A stretch of DNA of 10,862 bases. Origin: JAOUEE01 sp051011595. GTDB lineage: Bacteria > Actinomycetota > Acidimicrobiia > Acidimicrobiales > SHLQ01. How positions within the stretch are numbered: the first letter of the stretch is position 1; every line of letters begins with the position of its first letter. Location: positions 1 to 10,862 of the forward strand of contig JBPCTQ010000157.1 of assembly GCA_051011595.1 (NCBI GenBank), given 5' to 3'. The position numbers and the translations under genes were made by a program. The notes beneath the pieces were generated by a model. That model was not told the DNA's origin. It worked only from the letters and a program-made list of their open reading frames with translations, and made no database searches. This document shows, one piece after another, positions 5,180 through 10,862 of the stretch.

Positions 5180-6273
5180 CCCTCGGCCAGTTCCGCGCCG
5201 AGGCAGCGCAGTGGCTGGCCACCAACGCGGGTGATGCTCCACCCGACTACGGCGCCATCATGCCGCCCAAACATCGGGATGCCGGGGTGGCGTGGCAACA
5301 GCGACTGTACGAGGCGGGGTGGGCCGGTTTGCACTGGCCCGAAGACGTCGGCGGCCGGGGCCTGACACCGGACCATCAGGAGGTCTGGCTGGAGGAATGC
5401 GCCAAGGTCCAGGTGCCGCCGTTCATCAACATGGTGGGGTTCGTGTTGGCCGGCCAAGGAGTGCAGACCTTCGGCACCGACGCCCAGAAGGCCGAACACC
5501 TGCGTCCCATCCTCACCGCCGAGCGGGTGTGGTGCCAGCTCTTCTCCGAACCCAACGCCGGCAGTGATCTGGCCGGTCTCGAGACCCGGGCCGTGCGCGA
5601 CGGTGATCACTACATCGTCAACGGTCAGAAGGTGTGGTGCTCGGGTGCCCGCATCAGCCAGTGGGGCATCCTGATGGCCCGCACCGATCCTGACGCCGCC
5701 AAACATCGGGGCATCTCGTTCTTCCTGGTCGACATGGCCTCACCCGGCGTCGAGACGCGACCCCTTCGCCAGATGACCGGCGAGGCCGAATTCGACGAGG
5801 TGTTCCTCACCGACGTGGCCATACCGGCCGCCAACCTGCTCGGCCCCGAGAACGATGGCTGGCGGGTGGGGATGGTCACGCTCACGAACGAACGGGGGTC
5901 CATCGGGGCGGCGTCGATCGGGATGAAACGACGGCTCGATGCCTTGATCGGGTTGGGCGGTGACCTCGATCCGGTGGCCCGGGACACGTTGGCCGACCTG
6001 TTGATCACCGGCCGCTCGTTGTATCACCTCGGCCAGCGGCAGGGAGAAGCCTCGGTGGCGTCATCGATCGCCAAGCTGGGGGTCACCGACCTGGTGTGGG
6101 ACACCGCCATGGCCCGCGTCGGCCTCGATGGCGCCGAGGCCATGTTGGAGGGACCGGCCGCTCGCGCCGCCTTGGCCGCCCCCGGTGGGCGCATCGCCGG
6201 GGGTACCAGCCAGGTGCAGCGGAACATCATCGGCGAACGCATCCTGGGCCTCCCCAAAGAGCCCCGCCCCTGA
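5176..6273 (+). CDS. Acyl-CoA dehydrogenase (FadE-like)
   Basis: 365 residues from the GTG at 5176; it would introduce an alpha,beta double bond into an acyl-CoA using FAD. Motifs: CQLFSEPNAGSD (120-131) is the flavin/substrate loop, VWCSGARISQWGILMARTD (153-171) follows, and GGTSQVQRNIIGERILGLP near the C-terminus is the second signature. At the MCAD catalytic-Glu position there is Gly342, but Glu239 in TLTNERGSIGA matches the position of the catalytic Glu of isovaleryl-CoA and long-chain dehydrogenases, so the enzyme may be active. An in-frame ATG at 5104 exists, but it lies deep inside the small gene and adds 24 residues without homology; the GTG overlapping the TGA (GTGA) is the better start. 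It ends 20 bp from the convergent alkylsulfatase gene. Confidence 0.93.
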   Translation: MTLGQFRAEAAQWLATNAGDAPPDYGAIMPPKHRDAGVAWQQRLYEAGWAGLHWPEDVGGRGLTPDHQEVWLEECAKVQVPPFINMVGFVLAGQGVQTFGTDAQKAEHLRPILTAERVWCQLFSEPNAGSDLAGLETRAVRDGDHYIVNGQKVWCSGARISQWGILMARTDPDAAKHRGISFFLVDMASPGVETRPLRQMTGEAEFDEVFLTDVAIPAANLLGPENDGWRVGMVTLTNERGSIGAASIGMKRRLDALIGLGGDLDPVARDTLADLLITGRSLYHLGQRQGEASVASSIAKLGVTDLVWDTAMARVGLDGAEAMLEGPAARAALAAPGGRIAGGTSQVQRNIIGERILGLPKEPRP

Positions 6274-6300
6274 TCGGACCGTCCGCCTGGGCGTCAGGGG
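6267..6300. terminator. Inverted repeat between convergent genes, possible bidirectional terminator
   Basis: CCCCTGA (6267-6273) and TCAGGGG (6294-6300) are perfect inverted arms with a 20-base loop. Each arm contains the stop codon of one of the two convergent genes. The loop holds a further CGGAC/GTCCG pair. There is no T-run, so a role as terminator is only suggested by position. Confidence 0.3.
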
Positions 6301-8189
6301 GTGACGATGTTGAAACCCGGCTCCACGCCGTCGAGGTTGCCGAACAGCACCAGCAGCGAGTCGGCGTCGCCGTCGAGGCTGATGTCGCCCTCGGCCATGG
6401 CATCGGCGAAGGTGAGGCGGCCCATCATGATGGCCCCGAAGCTCGCCTTGGTCATGGTGATCGAGGCGTCGGCTTCGGCGTCGTGGGTGAACGGACGATG
6501 ATGAATGGCCGAGTTGGCCAGGCCCAGCACGTGCTGTTCGTCGATGTCGGTGAAGTGCCAGTTGATGGTGACCCGGGAGCCGGACACCGCCGGGCCGTTC
6601 ACCCGCACGCCGATGGCGTCGAACAGCTGCTCGATGGTGAGGGCCGCCAGCACGTTGGTGCCGGCGGTGACGTTGACCTTCACCACACCGTGGCGCAGCT
6701 CCTGGGCGCCGGTGAGGTAGAAGTTGCGCCAGGGCCCCGACTCGGCCTGGTAGCCCAGCTGTTCGAGGGCGTCGGCCTGCAGCAGTCGGGCCGGCTCGTT
6801 GTCGGGTTCGGCGAACACCAGTCGATTCACCAGCTCGGCCACCCAGCGGTATTCGCCCTGCTCGAAGGCGGCTCGGGCCGCTTCGAGCACGGCTTCGGCA
6901 CCACCCATCAACTCGATGTAGCGAGGGCTCGAATCGGTGGGGGGTAGTGGTTCGAGGTTGGCCGGGTTGCCATCGAACCAGCCCAGATAACGCTGGTACA
7001 CCGCCTTGGCGTTGTGCGAGACAGTGCCGTAGTAGCCGCGGGTGTGGGACTGGTCGGCCAGCTCGGGAGCCAGCTCCAGTGTCTCGGCGATCTCCACCGC
7101 GGTGGCGCCGTGGTTGGCCAGCCGCATGGTCTGGTCGTGCAGCCAGCGGTACACGTCACGCTGCTTCTCGAGGAACTGGCGAGAGTCGTCGGTGTCGAAG
7201 CGGGGCCAGTGGTGGCTGGCGAAGCAGATGTCGGTGTCGTGGGCGAACAGCTCGATGGCTTCGTTGATGTACTTGCTCCACGCCAGGGCGTCGCGAACCT
7301 GGGCGCCCCGCGGCGTATACAGGTTGTGCATGTTGTGGCTGCAGTTCTCGGCCATGCACAGGAGTCGCTTGTCGGGGAAGTGGAAGTTCATCTCGGCCGG
7401 GGCTTCGGATCCCGGGGTGTTCTGGAAGACCGTACGAATGCCGTCGATGGTGAGCTCGGTGCCGGTGTCGGTGATGATCTCGGTGGGGGCGATGAGCCCG
7501 ACCGTGCCCCGCGGGGTGGTCTTGCCCAGGCCGGCATCGACCTGACCGTGGGCGCCGGGAGCCAGCATTCCGCCGTACATGTACTGCGCTCGCCGGCCCA
7601 TCACCGGGCCGGCGATGACGTTCTCGGCCACCGCTTCGGTGAGGAAACCCTCCGGCGCGATGACACGAACCCCGTTGGCCACATCGTCGTCGTCGATGAC
7701 GCCGCGTACGCCGCCGAAGTGGTCGACGTGGCTGTGGGTGTAGATGACCGCGGTGACGGGTCGGGCCCCGAGGTGGTCGTTGGCCAACTCGAGGCAGGCC
7801 GCCGCGGTCTCCGCGGTGGTGAGGGGATCGATGATCACCCAGCCGTCGGTGCCGGCCATGAACGTGATGTTGGAGATGTCGTAACCCCGGGCCTGCCACA
7901 CTCCGTCGGTGATCTCGAAGAGCCCGTGGATCGAGTTGAGCCGAGCCTGGCGCCACAGGCTGGGATTGACCTGATCGGGTGATTCGTCGCGTTCGCGGAC
8001 GAAGTCGTGGGTGTTGACGTCCCACACCATCTGGCCCGAGGGCCGTTCGATGCGTCCGGTGGGGTGGGTGGCCACCAGGCCCCGGGTGGCGCGGTCGAAG
8101 TCGGCTTCGTCGAACGACATCGACGCTGCCACTCGGCGTTGCGCTTCGACGGTGTGGTGGGTGGCGGGTTTCGGGTCGGGGGTCGACAC
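6294..8189 (-). CDS. SdsA1-like alkylsulfatase (metallo-beta-lactamase fold)
   Basis: 631 residues, three domains as in SdsA1/BDS1 alkylsulfatases: metallo-beta-lactamase domain (about 80-330), alkylsulfatase dimerisation domain (about 335-480) and C-terminal SCP2-like domain (about 500-631). The metal motif is THSHVDH (His152, His154, Asp156, His157); further ligands are Glu262 (TPGSEAPAEM), Glu281 (AENCSHNMH) and His326 (FASHHWPR). Their spacing (262 to 281 to 326) equals that I recall for SdsA1 (280, 299, 344). YTPRGAQVRD (291-300) supplies the arginines that contact sulfate in relatives. It should hydrolyse alkyl sulfate esters to alcohol and sulfate. No signal peptide is seen, unlike exported SdsA1, so it is probably cytoplasmic. 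The GTG start is 2 bp after the PhyH stop, so the two genes are cotranslated. The exact substrate is unknown. Confidence 0.92.
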   Translation of the reverse strand: MSTPDPKPATHHTVEAQRRVAASMSFDEADFDRATRGLVATHPTGRIERPSGQMVWDVNTHDFVRERDESPDQVNPSLWRQARLNSIHGLFEITDGVWQARGYDISNITFMAGTDGWVIIDPLTTAETAAACLELANDHLGARPVTAVIYTHSHVDHFGGVRGVIDDDDVANGVRVIAPEGFLTEAVAENVIAGPVMGRRAQYMYGGMLAPGAHGQVDAGLGKTTPRGTVGLIAPTEIITDTGTELTIDGIRTVFQNTPGSEAPAEMNFHFPDKRLLCMAENCSHNMHNLYTPRGAQVRDALAWSKYINEAIELFAHDTDICFASHHWPRFDTDDSRQFLEKQRDVYRWLHDQTMRLANHGATAVEIAETLELAPELADQSHTRGYYGTVSHNAKAVYQRYLGWFDGNPANLEPLPPTDSSPRYIELMGGAEAVLEAARAAFEQGEYRWVAELVNRLVFAEPDNEPARLLQADALEQLGYQAESGPWRNFYLTGAQELRHGVVKVNVTAGTNVLAALTIEQLFDAIGVRVNGPAVSGSRVTINWHFTDIDEQHVLGLANSAIHHRPFTHDAEADASITMTKASFGAIMMGRLTFADAMAEGDISLDGDADSLLVLFGNLDGVEPGFNIVTP

Positions 8190-8191
8190 GG

Positions 8192-9211
8192 TCAGACCTG
8201 GATCGGAATCCAGCGGTCGACGGCGTGCGACGATGCGAAGAACCAGGCTTCGACGCCGTAGCGGGATTCGGTCATTCCCGGCAGGGTGCCGGTGGCGTGC
8301 AACAACCAGTCGTCGAAGAAGAGGGCGTCACCGGCGTTGAACTCGGGATACACGATGGGTGCGCCGTCGGTGAACTCGTGCACGTTGTCGGGGGTGACCG
8401 TCCAATCGAAGGCTTGTCCGTCACCGCCAGTGGACAGGATGTTGTCGAGGCGGCGGGGCACGATGGCCAACCCCGGCGCTTCGGTGCCACAGGCGTTGAG
8501 GGGGATCCAGGCGTTCACGACACGAAGGTCGTCGCCCAGGAACTGCCCGTCCTGATGCCATTCGAATTTGCTGTCCGGTGGCACCTTGCGAACGATCGTC
8601 TTGCGACCGGTGAGCACCGGCGGCACCCCGAAGTACTCGCCCAGGGTGGGCAGGATGCCCGATTCGTGGAAGGCGTCGAAGAGATGCACCGCCACGCGAG
8701 GTGAGTCGGCGATGCTGACCGATCCGCTGTCGACCTGCCACGCCCGGGCCACGGCCAGGTCACTGCCCGGCGGGTCGTAGGGCTGGAAGTACGGGTTGGT
8801 GGGTTTGGGGGCCGGGGCCGCGCGGCGTTGGGCGGCGGCTTCCAATGCCCGATCGGTGTCGTCGAGCAGTTGGCTGGTGGTGTCGGTGTCGAAGACGTCG
8901 CGCACCAGCAGCGAGCCGTAGTTGACCAGGGCACTGCCGAGCTTTTCGGTGGTGAAGTCGGCCCGGCCGATCTCGGGCACGCCGTCGCATCCCTCGAACA
9001 GGTCGGGGTAGGCCGGCGGCCACTGGGGCGGGGCCTGTTCGCGAGGGGTGAGCTCACAGCCGGCATGACGCAGCTCGATGAGGTGCCGCTCGATCTCGTA
9101 GGTGGGTTCGGAGCGGGCGATCTCGGTGAGCAGCGCAATGGCCTCGTCGGTTCGGCCGGTGGTCACCAGCTCATCGGCGGACGCGATTCGTTCAGCGAGG
9201 TCGAGGGCCAT
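8192..9211 (-). CDS. Phytanoyl-CoA dioxygenase (PhyH) family 2-oxoglutarate/Fe(II) oxygenase
   Basis: 339 residues. The facial triad is visible: His219-x-Asp221 in FEWHQDGQF and His305 in FFDDWLLHATG, with Arg317 (SRYGVEAWF) as the likely 2-oxoglutarate anchor. NAWIPLNACGTEAPGLAIVPRRL (233-255) is the core strand-loop typical of PhyH proteins. Residues 1-50 form two to three helices (LAERIASADELVTTGR, TDEAIALLTEIARSEP) like a single TPR-like hairpin, an extension ahead of the barrel. It would hydroxylate a C-H bond next to a carboxylate, CoA ester or sulfate ester, using O2. The next gene is the alkylsulfatase, 2 bp downstream. A weak leaderless-type -10 TACCAT (9224-9219) stands 7 bases before the ATG in the 42-bp gap to the nitroreductase, so an internal promoter is possible. 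Confidence 0.87.
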   Translation of the reverse strand: MALDLAERIASADELVTTGRTDEAIALLTEIARSEPTYEIERHLIELRHAGCELTPREQAPPQWPPAYPDLFEGCDGVPEIGRADFTTEKLGSALVNYGSLLVRDVFDTDTTSQLLDDTDRALEAAAQRRAAPAPKPTNPYFQPYDPPGSDLAVARAWQVDSGSVSIADSPRVAVHLFDAFHESGILPTLGEYFGVPPVLTGRKTIVRKVPPDSKFEWHQDGQFLGDDLRVVNAWIPLNACGTEAPGLAIVPRRLDNILSTGGDGQAFDWTVTPDNVHEFTDGAPIVYPEFNAGDALFFDDWLLHATGTLPGMTESRYGVEAWFFASSHAVDRWIPIQV

Positions 9212-9253
9212 GGCTCAAATGGTACGAGTGGCCATCAGATGACGAAAGTCGGG

Positions 9254-9883
9254 TCACCACTGCTCCCAGTGGATCCATCGCGAGGCCGGCTCCCGGGTGG
9301 CCGGCTTGAAGTCGGTGCCGAGTGTGTAGCCGATGGGGAACAAACCGACCTGCGTGTAACGGTCGAACGGGATACCCAACAATTCGGCGGTCTCGGCTTC
9401 GTTGGGCAGGTGCAGCGTGGTCCACGAGCTGCCCAGGCCTCGTTCGCGCAGGGCCAGGCAGAAGCTCCACACGGCCGGCAGGATCGAACCCCACGAGGAC
9501 GCCTGCTGGAACGAGTTGGCCCCTTCCATCCGGCCGGCGATACAGGGGATGGCCATGACCGGCACCTCGTGGAGGCGATCGGCCATGTACACGGCCGAGC
9601 TGCGTATGCGGCTTCCCTGGTCGTCGGTGGTGTCGTCGGACTCGCTGATGTACGGGTAGAAGTTGGCTCGGTAGTGGTCGGCGATGGCGGCCTTCTTGTC
9701 GGGATCGGTGACGAACATCCACCGCCAGCCCTGGGTGTTCGACCCGGTGGGGGCCTGGAGGGCGATCTCCACACACTCCTCGATGACCGACTGCTCCACC
9801 GGGCGCTCGAAGTCGATGCGTTTGCGCACGGCGCGGGTGGTGGTCAGCACCTCATCGGCACTCAGTCCCAGGTTGTCGGTCAT
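9254..9883 (-). CDS. Nitroreductase-family flavoprotein
   Basis: 209 residues. The FMN phosphate motif TTRAVRKRIDF (15-25) and QAPTGSNTQGWRWMFVTD are typical of the FMN-dependent nitroreductase fold, as are the central helix SSWGSILPAVWSFCLALRERGLG and the strand GLFPIGYTLG near the end. Members reduce nitroaromatics, quinones, enones or flavins, or act as oxidative desaturases; the sequence does not settle which. The ATG at 9883 has GAAAG 8 bases upstream. An open reading frame extends 73 codons further to 10102, but that stretch is Arg/Pro/Thr-rich and largely overlaps the SDR gene, so it is not used. 42 bp separate it from the PhyH gene and 115 bp from the SDR; the four minus-strand genes may form one transcript. 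Confidence 0.88.
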   Translation of the reverse strand: MTDNLGLSADEVLTTTRAVRKRIDFERPVEQSVIEECVEIALQAPTGSNTQGWRWMFVTDPDKKAAIADHYRANFYPYISESDDTTDDQGSRIRSSAVYMADRLHEVPVMAIPCIAGRMEGANSFQQASSWGSILPAVWSFCLALRERGLGSSWTTLHLPNEAETAELLGIPFDRYTQVGLFPIGYTLGTDFKPATREPASRWIHWEQW

Positions 9884-9998
9884 CGATCTGCTTTCGGTTG
9901 CGGTCCGCGGTGGCACGTGGGTGTGCCGGCGTAGGGGGTACTGGTGGCAGCCGGGTCGTTTCGGCGCCCGTCCTGGTCGTGAGAGGTTGCTCCGGCGG

Positions 9999-10757
9999 TC
10001 AAGGCGATGTGTCCCGAGGTCGGGGTGGGTCGAACTGGCCGTTGTTGGCCGAGTAACCGCCGTCGACCGGAAGGGCGACTCCGGTGACCGCGCTGGCCGC
10101 ATCCGACAACAAGAAGGCGATCACGGCGGCGACCTCGGCCGGCTGGGTCCAACGCTGGAGCGGGGCTCGGCGGGCCAGTTGCTCGTAGAGACGGGGATGG
10201 TCGGTGAGCCCAGCGGTCAGCGGCGTCTCGGTGGGACCGGGGCACACCGCGTTGACTCGGATACCACGCGGGCCCAGGTCGATGGCCGTTGATCGAACCA
10301 GGTTGACGGCGGCCGCCTTCGACGCGTTGTAGGCCCACATGCCGGGGTCGGCGGCCAGGCCCGAGATGCTGGCGGTGACCACCATGGCTCCGCCGGGATC
10401 GAGGTGGGGGATGACGGCCCGCATGCCGACCACAACCGCTCGGACGTTCACGTCCATCACGTGGTCGAAGCGGCGAAGGTCACCATCGACGATGTCGCCG
10501 GGGGCAGCCACGCCGGCGTTGAAGACGGCGCCGTCCACCGGCCCGAGGTGCTGATGGGCCGCCTCCACCGCGAGCCGATTGGTGTCCTCGGCGGTGACGT
10601 CGCCGGTGATGGCCACCACCGTGTCGACGGACTCGGTCCAGGTGAGCGAGTCGGCGTCGAGGTCGACGGCGACCACCGCACCGCCGTCACCGAGTAGCAG
10701 TTCGGCCGTGGCCCGGCCGATGCCGGACCCGGCCCCGGTGACGATCGTGACCCCCAT
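9999..10757 (-). CDS. SDR-family oxidoreductase, second copy
   Basis: 252 residues from the ATG at 10757. The cofactor loop TGAGSGIG is at 7-14; Asp33 in VAVDLDAD after the second strand suggests NAD(H). NAG is at 80-82, MDVNV at 101-105 (structural Asn104), and the catalytic residues are Ser130, Tyr143 and Lys147 (YNASK). NAVCPGPTETPL and VTGVALPVDGGYS are family signatures. The final 15 residues (NGQFDPPRPRDTSP) are a polar, proline-rich tail beyond the fold. An in-frame GTG at 10781 would add 8 residues, but TAACGT (10771-10766), a TANNNT -10 hexamer, lies between the two starts and favours the ATG. It differs clearly from the other SDR at 1991-2743 (NAD versus NADP type, little shared sequence), so it is not a recent duplicate. 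Substrate unknown. Confidence 0.92.
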   Translation of the reverse strand: MGVTIVTGAGSGIGRATAELLLGDGGAVVAVDLDADSLTWTESVDTVVAITGDVTAEDTNRLAVEAAHQHLGPVDGAVFNAGVAAPGDIVDGDLRRFDHVMDVNVRAVVVGMRAVIPHLDPGGAMVVTASISGLAADPGMWAYNASKAAAVNLVRSTAIDLGPRGIRVNAVCPGPTETPLTAGLTDHPRLYEQLARRAPLQRWTQPAEVAAVIAFLLSDAASAVTGVALPVDGGYSANNGQFDPPRPRDTSP

Positions 10758-10765
10758 GGGCGGGC

Positions 10766-10798
10766 ACGTTATCCAGCCCACATATCGAGCAGTTAATT
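10766..10798 (-). promoter_or_regulatory. Promoter of the second SDR with degenerate operator-like half-site (site C)
   Basis: On the minus strand TTAACT (10796-10791), a 19-base spacer and TAACGT (10771-10766) form a weak promoter ending 8 bases before the ATG at 10757. The stretch AATTAACTGCTCGAT (10798-10784) matches site B at 12 of 15 bases, all differences being transitions, but its second half-site is not preserved. It may be a weak member of the same operator family or chance similarity. Confidence 0.35.
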
Positions 10799-10806
10799 CC
10801 GGGGGC

Positions 10807-10812
10807 TAGGTT
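10807..10812 (+). promoter_or_regulatory. Possible -10 element of the right-edge gene
   Basis: TAGGTT (TANNNT type) ends 6 bases before the GTG at 10819, the same offset as in front of the DUF35 and Rieske genes. No good -35 is seen. This is the main reason to read the right edge on the plus strand. Confidence 0.3.
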
Positions 10813-10818
10813 CTGGGT

Positions 10819-10862
10819 GTGGAGATCAACGAGCCTTCGAGCAGGCTGGCGATGGCGTCGAT
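10819..10862 (+). CDS. Start of a divergent gene, cut by right edge; function unknown
   Basis: GTG followed by 13 codons with G/C at nearly all third positions (VEINEPSSRLAMAS, then cut). The segment is too short to assign a family. The divergent position next to a possible operator would suit a regulator, but nothing in the residues shows this. The opposite strand also has an open frame here ending in TAG at 10806-10808 (last residues GSLISTPRT), so it could instead be the 3' end of a minus-strand gene. The plus-strand reading is preferred because of the TAGGTT -10 at the usual distance. Confidence 0.35.
   Translation, partial: MEINEPSSRLAMAS

Noticed and set aside
5176..6273. Acyl-CoA dehydrogenase as inactive because Gly replaces the MCAD catalytic Glu in the C-terminal GGTS motif
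   Set aside because: Glu239 in TLTNERGSIGA occupies the alternative catalytic position used by isovaleryl-CoA and long-chain dehydrogenases, so inactivity is not supported.
7014..7982. Plus-strand open frame of 322 codons inside the alkylsulfatase gene
   Set aside because: Gly/Val/Arg-rich translation with no motif, fully antisense to an enzyme with all its metal ligands.
8828..9934. Plus-strand open frame of 368 codons across the PhyH and nitroreductase genes
   Set aside because: It spans two well-supported minus-strand genes and the gap between them; composition is that of an antisense frame.
9884..10102. N-terminal extension of the nitroreductase by 73 codons
   Set aside because: The extra residues are Arg/Pro/Thr-rich, overlap the SDR gene, and the FMN motif has normal distance from the ATG at 9883, which has a GAAAG ribosome site.
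1991..10757. The two SDR genes as a duplicated pair
   Set aside because: They differ in cofactor residues (ARR versus VDLD), catalytic-loop sequence and C-terminus; they share only family motifs.

Overview
The window is uniformly GC-rich with strong G/C preference at third codon positions, several GTG starts, TANNNT-type -10 hexamers placed about 6 bases before start codons (leaderless style), and a protein of the mycothiol-dependent maleylpyruvate isomerase fold. Together these point to a chromosomal segment of an actinomycete, plausibly one of the free-living Acidimicrobiia-like lineages; the exact taxon cannot be read from the sequence. I see no rRNA, tRNA, CRISPR, phage or IS gene. Coding density is very high, and the only sizeable non-coding gap (1803-1990) holds a promoter, an operator-like palindrome and a tandem pair of long palindromic repeats.

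Layout. (i) 1-1802, minus strand: a tight catabolic operon read right to left: DUF35 OB-fold/zinc-ribbon protein, SCP2-type thiolase (ATGA overlap), then an acyl-CoA synthetase that begins 1 base after the thiolase stop and runs off the left edge. (ii) 1991-2743, minus strand: an SDR oxidoreductase. (iii) 2789-3574, plus strand: a mycothiol-dependent isomerase-like (DinB fold) protein. (iv) 3630-6273, plus strand: a translationally coupled trio: Rieske oxygenase alpha subunit, a 71-residue unrecognised protein, and an acyl-CoA dehydrogenase, joined by ATGA and GTGA overlaps. (v) 6294-10757, minus strand, read right to left: a second SDR, a nitroreductase-family flavoprotein, a PhyH-type 2-oxoglutarate/Fe(II) oxygenase, and an SdsA1-like alkylsulfatase of the metallo-beta-lactamase fold. 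(vi) 10819-10862: the first codons of a probable divergent gene cut by the right edge.

How it may work together. Acyl-CoA synthetase, acyl-CoA dehydrogenase, thiolase/DUF35 and SDRs are the components of a CoA-dependent beta-oxidation-like route; a Rieske oxygenase adds a hydroxylation of a ring or an unactivated carbon. This suggests degradation of a cyclic or branched carboxylic acid (terpenoid, steroid side chain or aromatic-like), but the substrate cannot be named. The DUF35 operon and the Rieske operon carry nearly the same 19-bp palindrome (16/19 identical: 1822-1840 and 3600-3618 reversed) inside their core promoters, the best evidence that the two are one regulon under an unseen TetR-like repressor. 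The right block looks like a second module in which the 2OG oxygenase and alkylsulfatase genes, 2 bp apart, could free sulfate from organic sulfate esters by two chemistries.

The least explained items are the small protein at 4964-5179, the palindromic repeat pair at 1858-1964, the shared operator, and the PhyH-alkylsulfatase pair.
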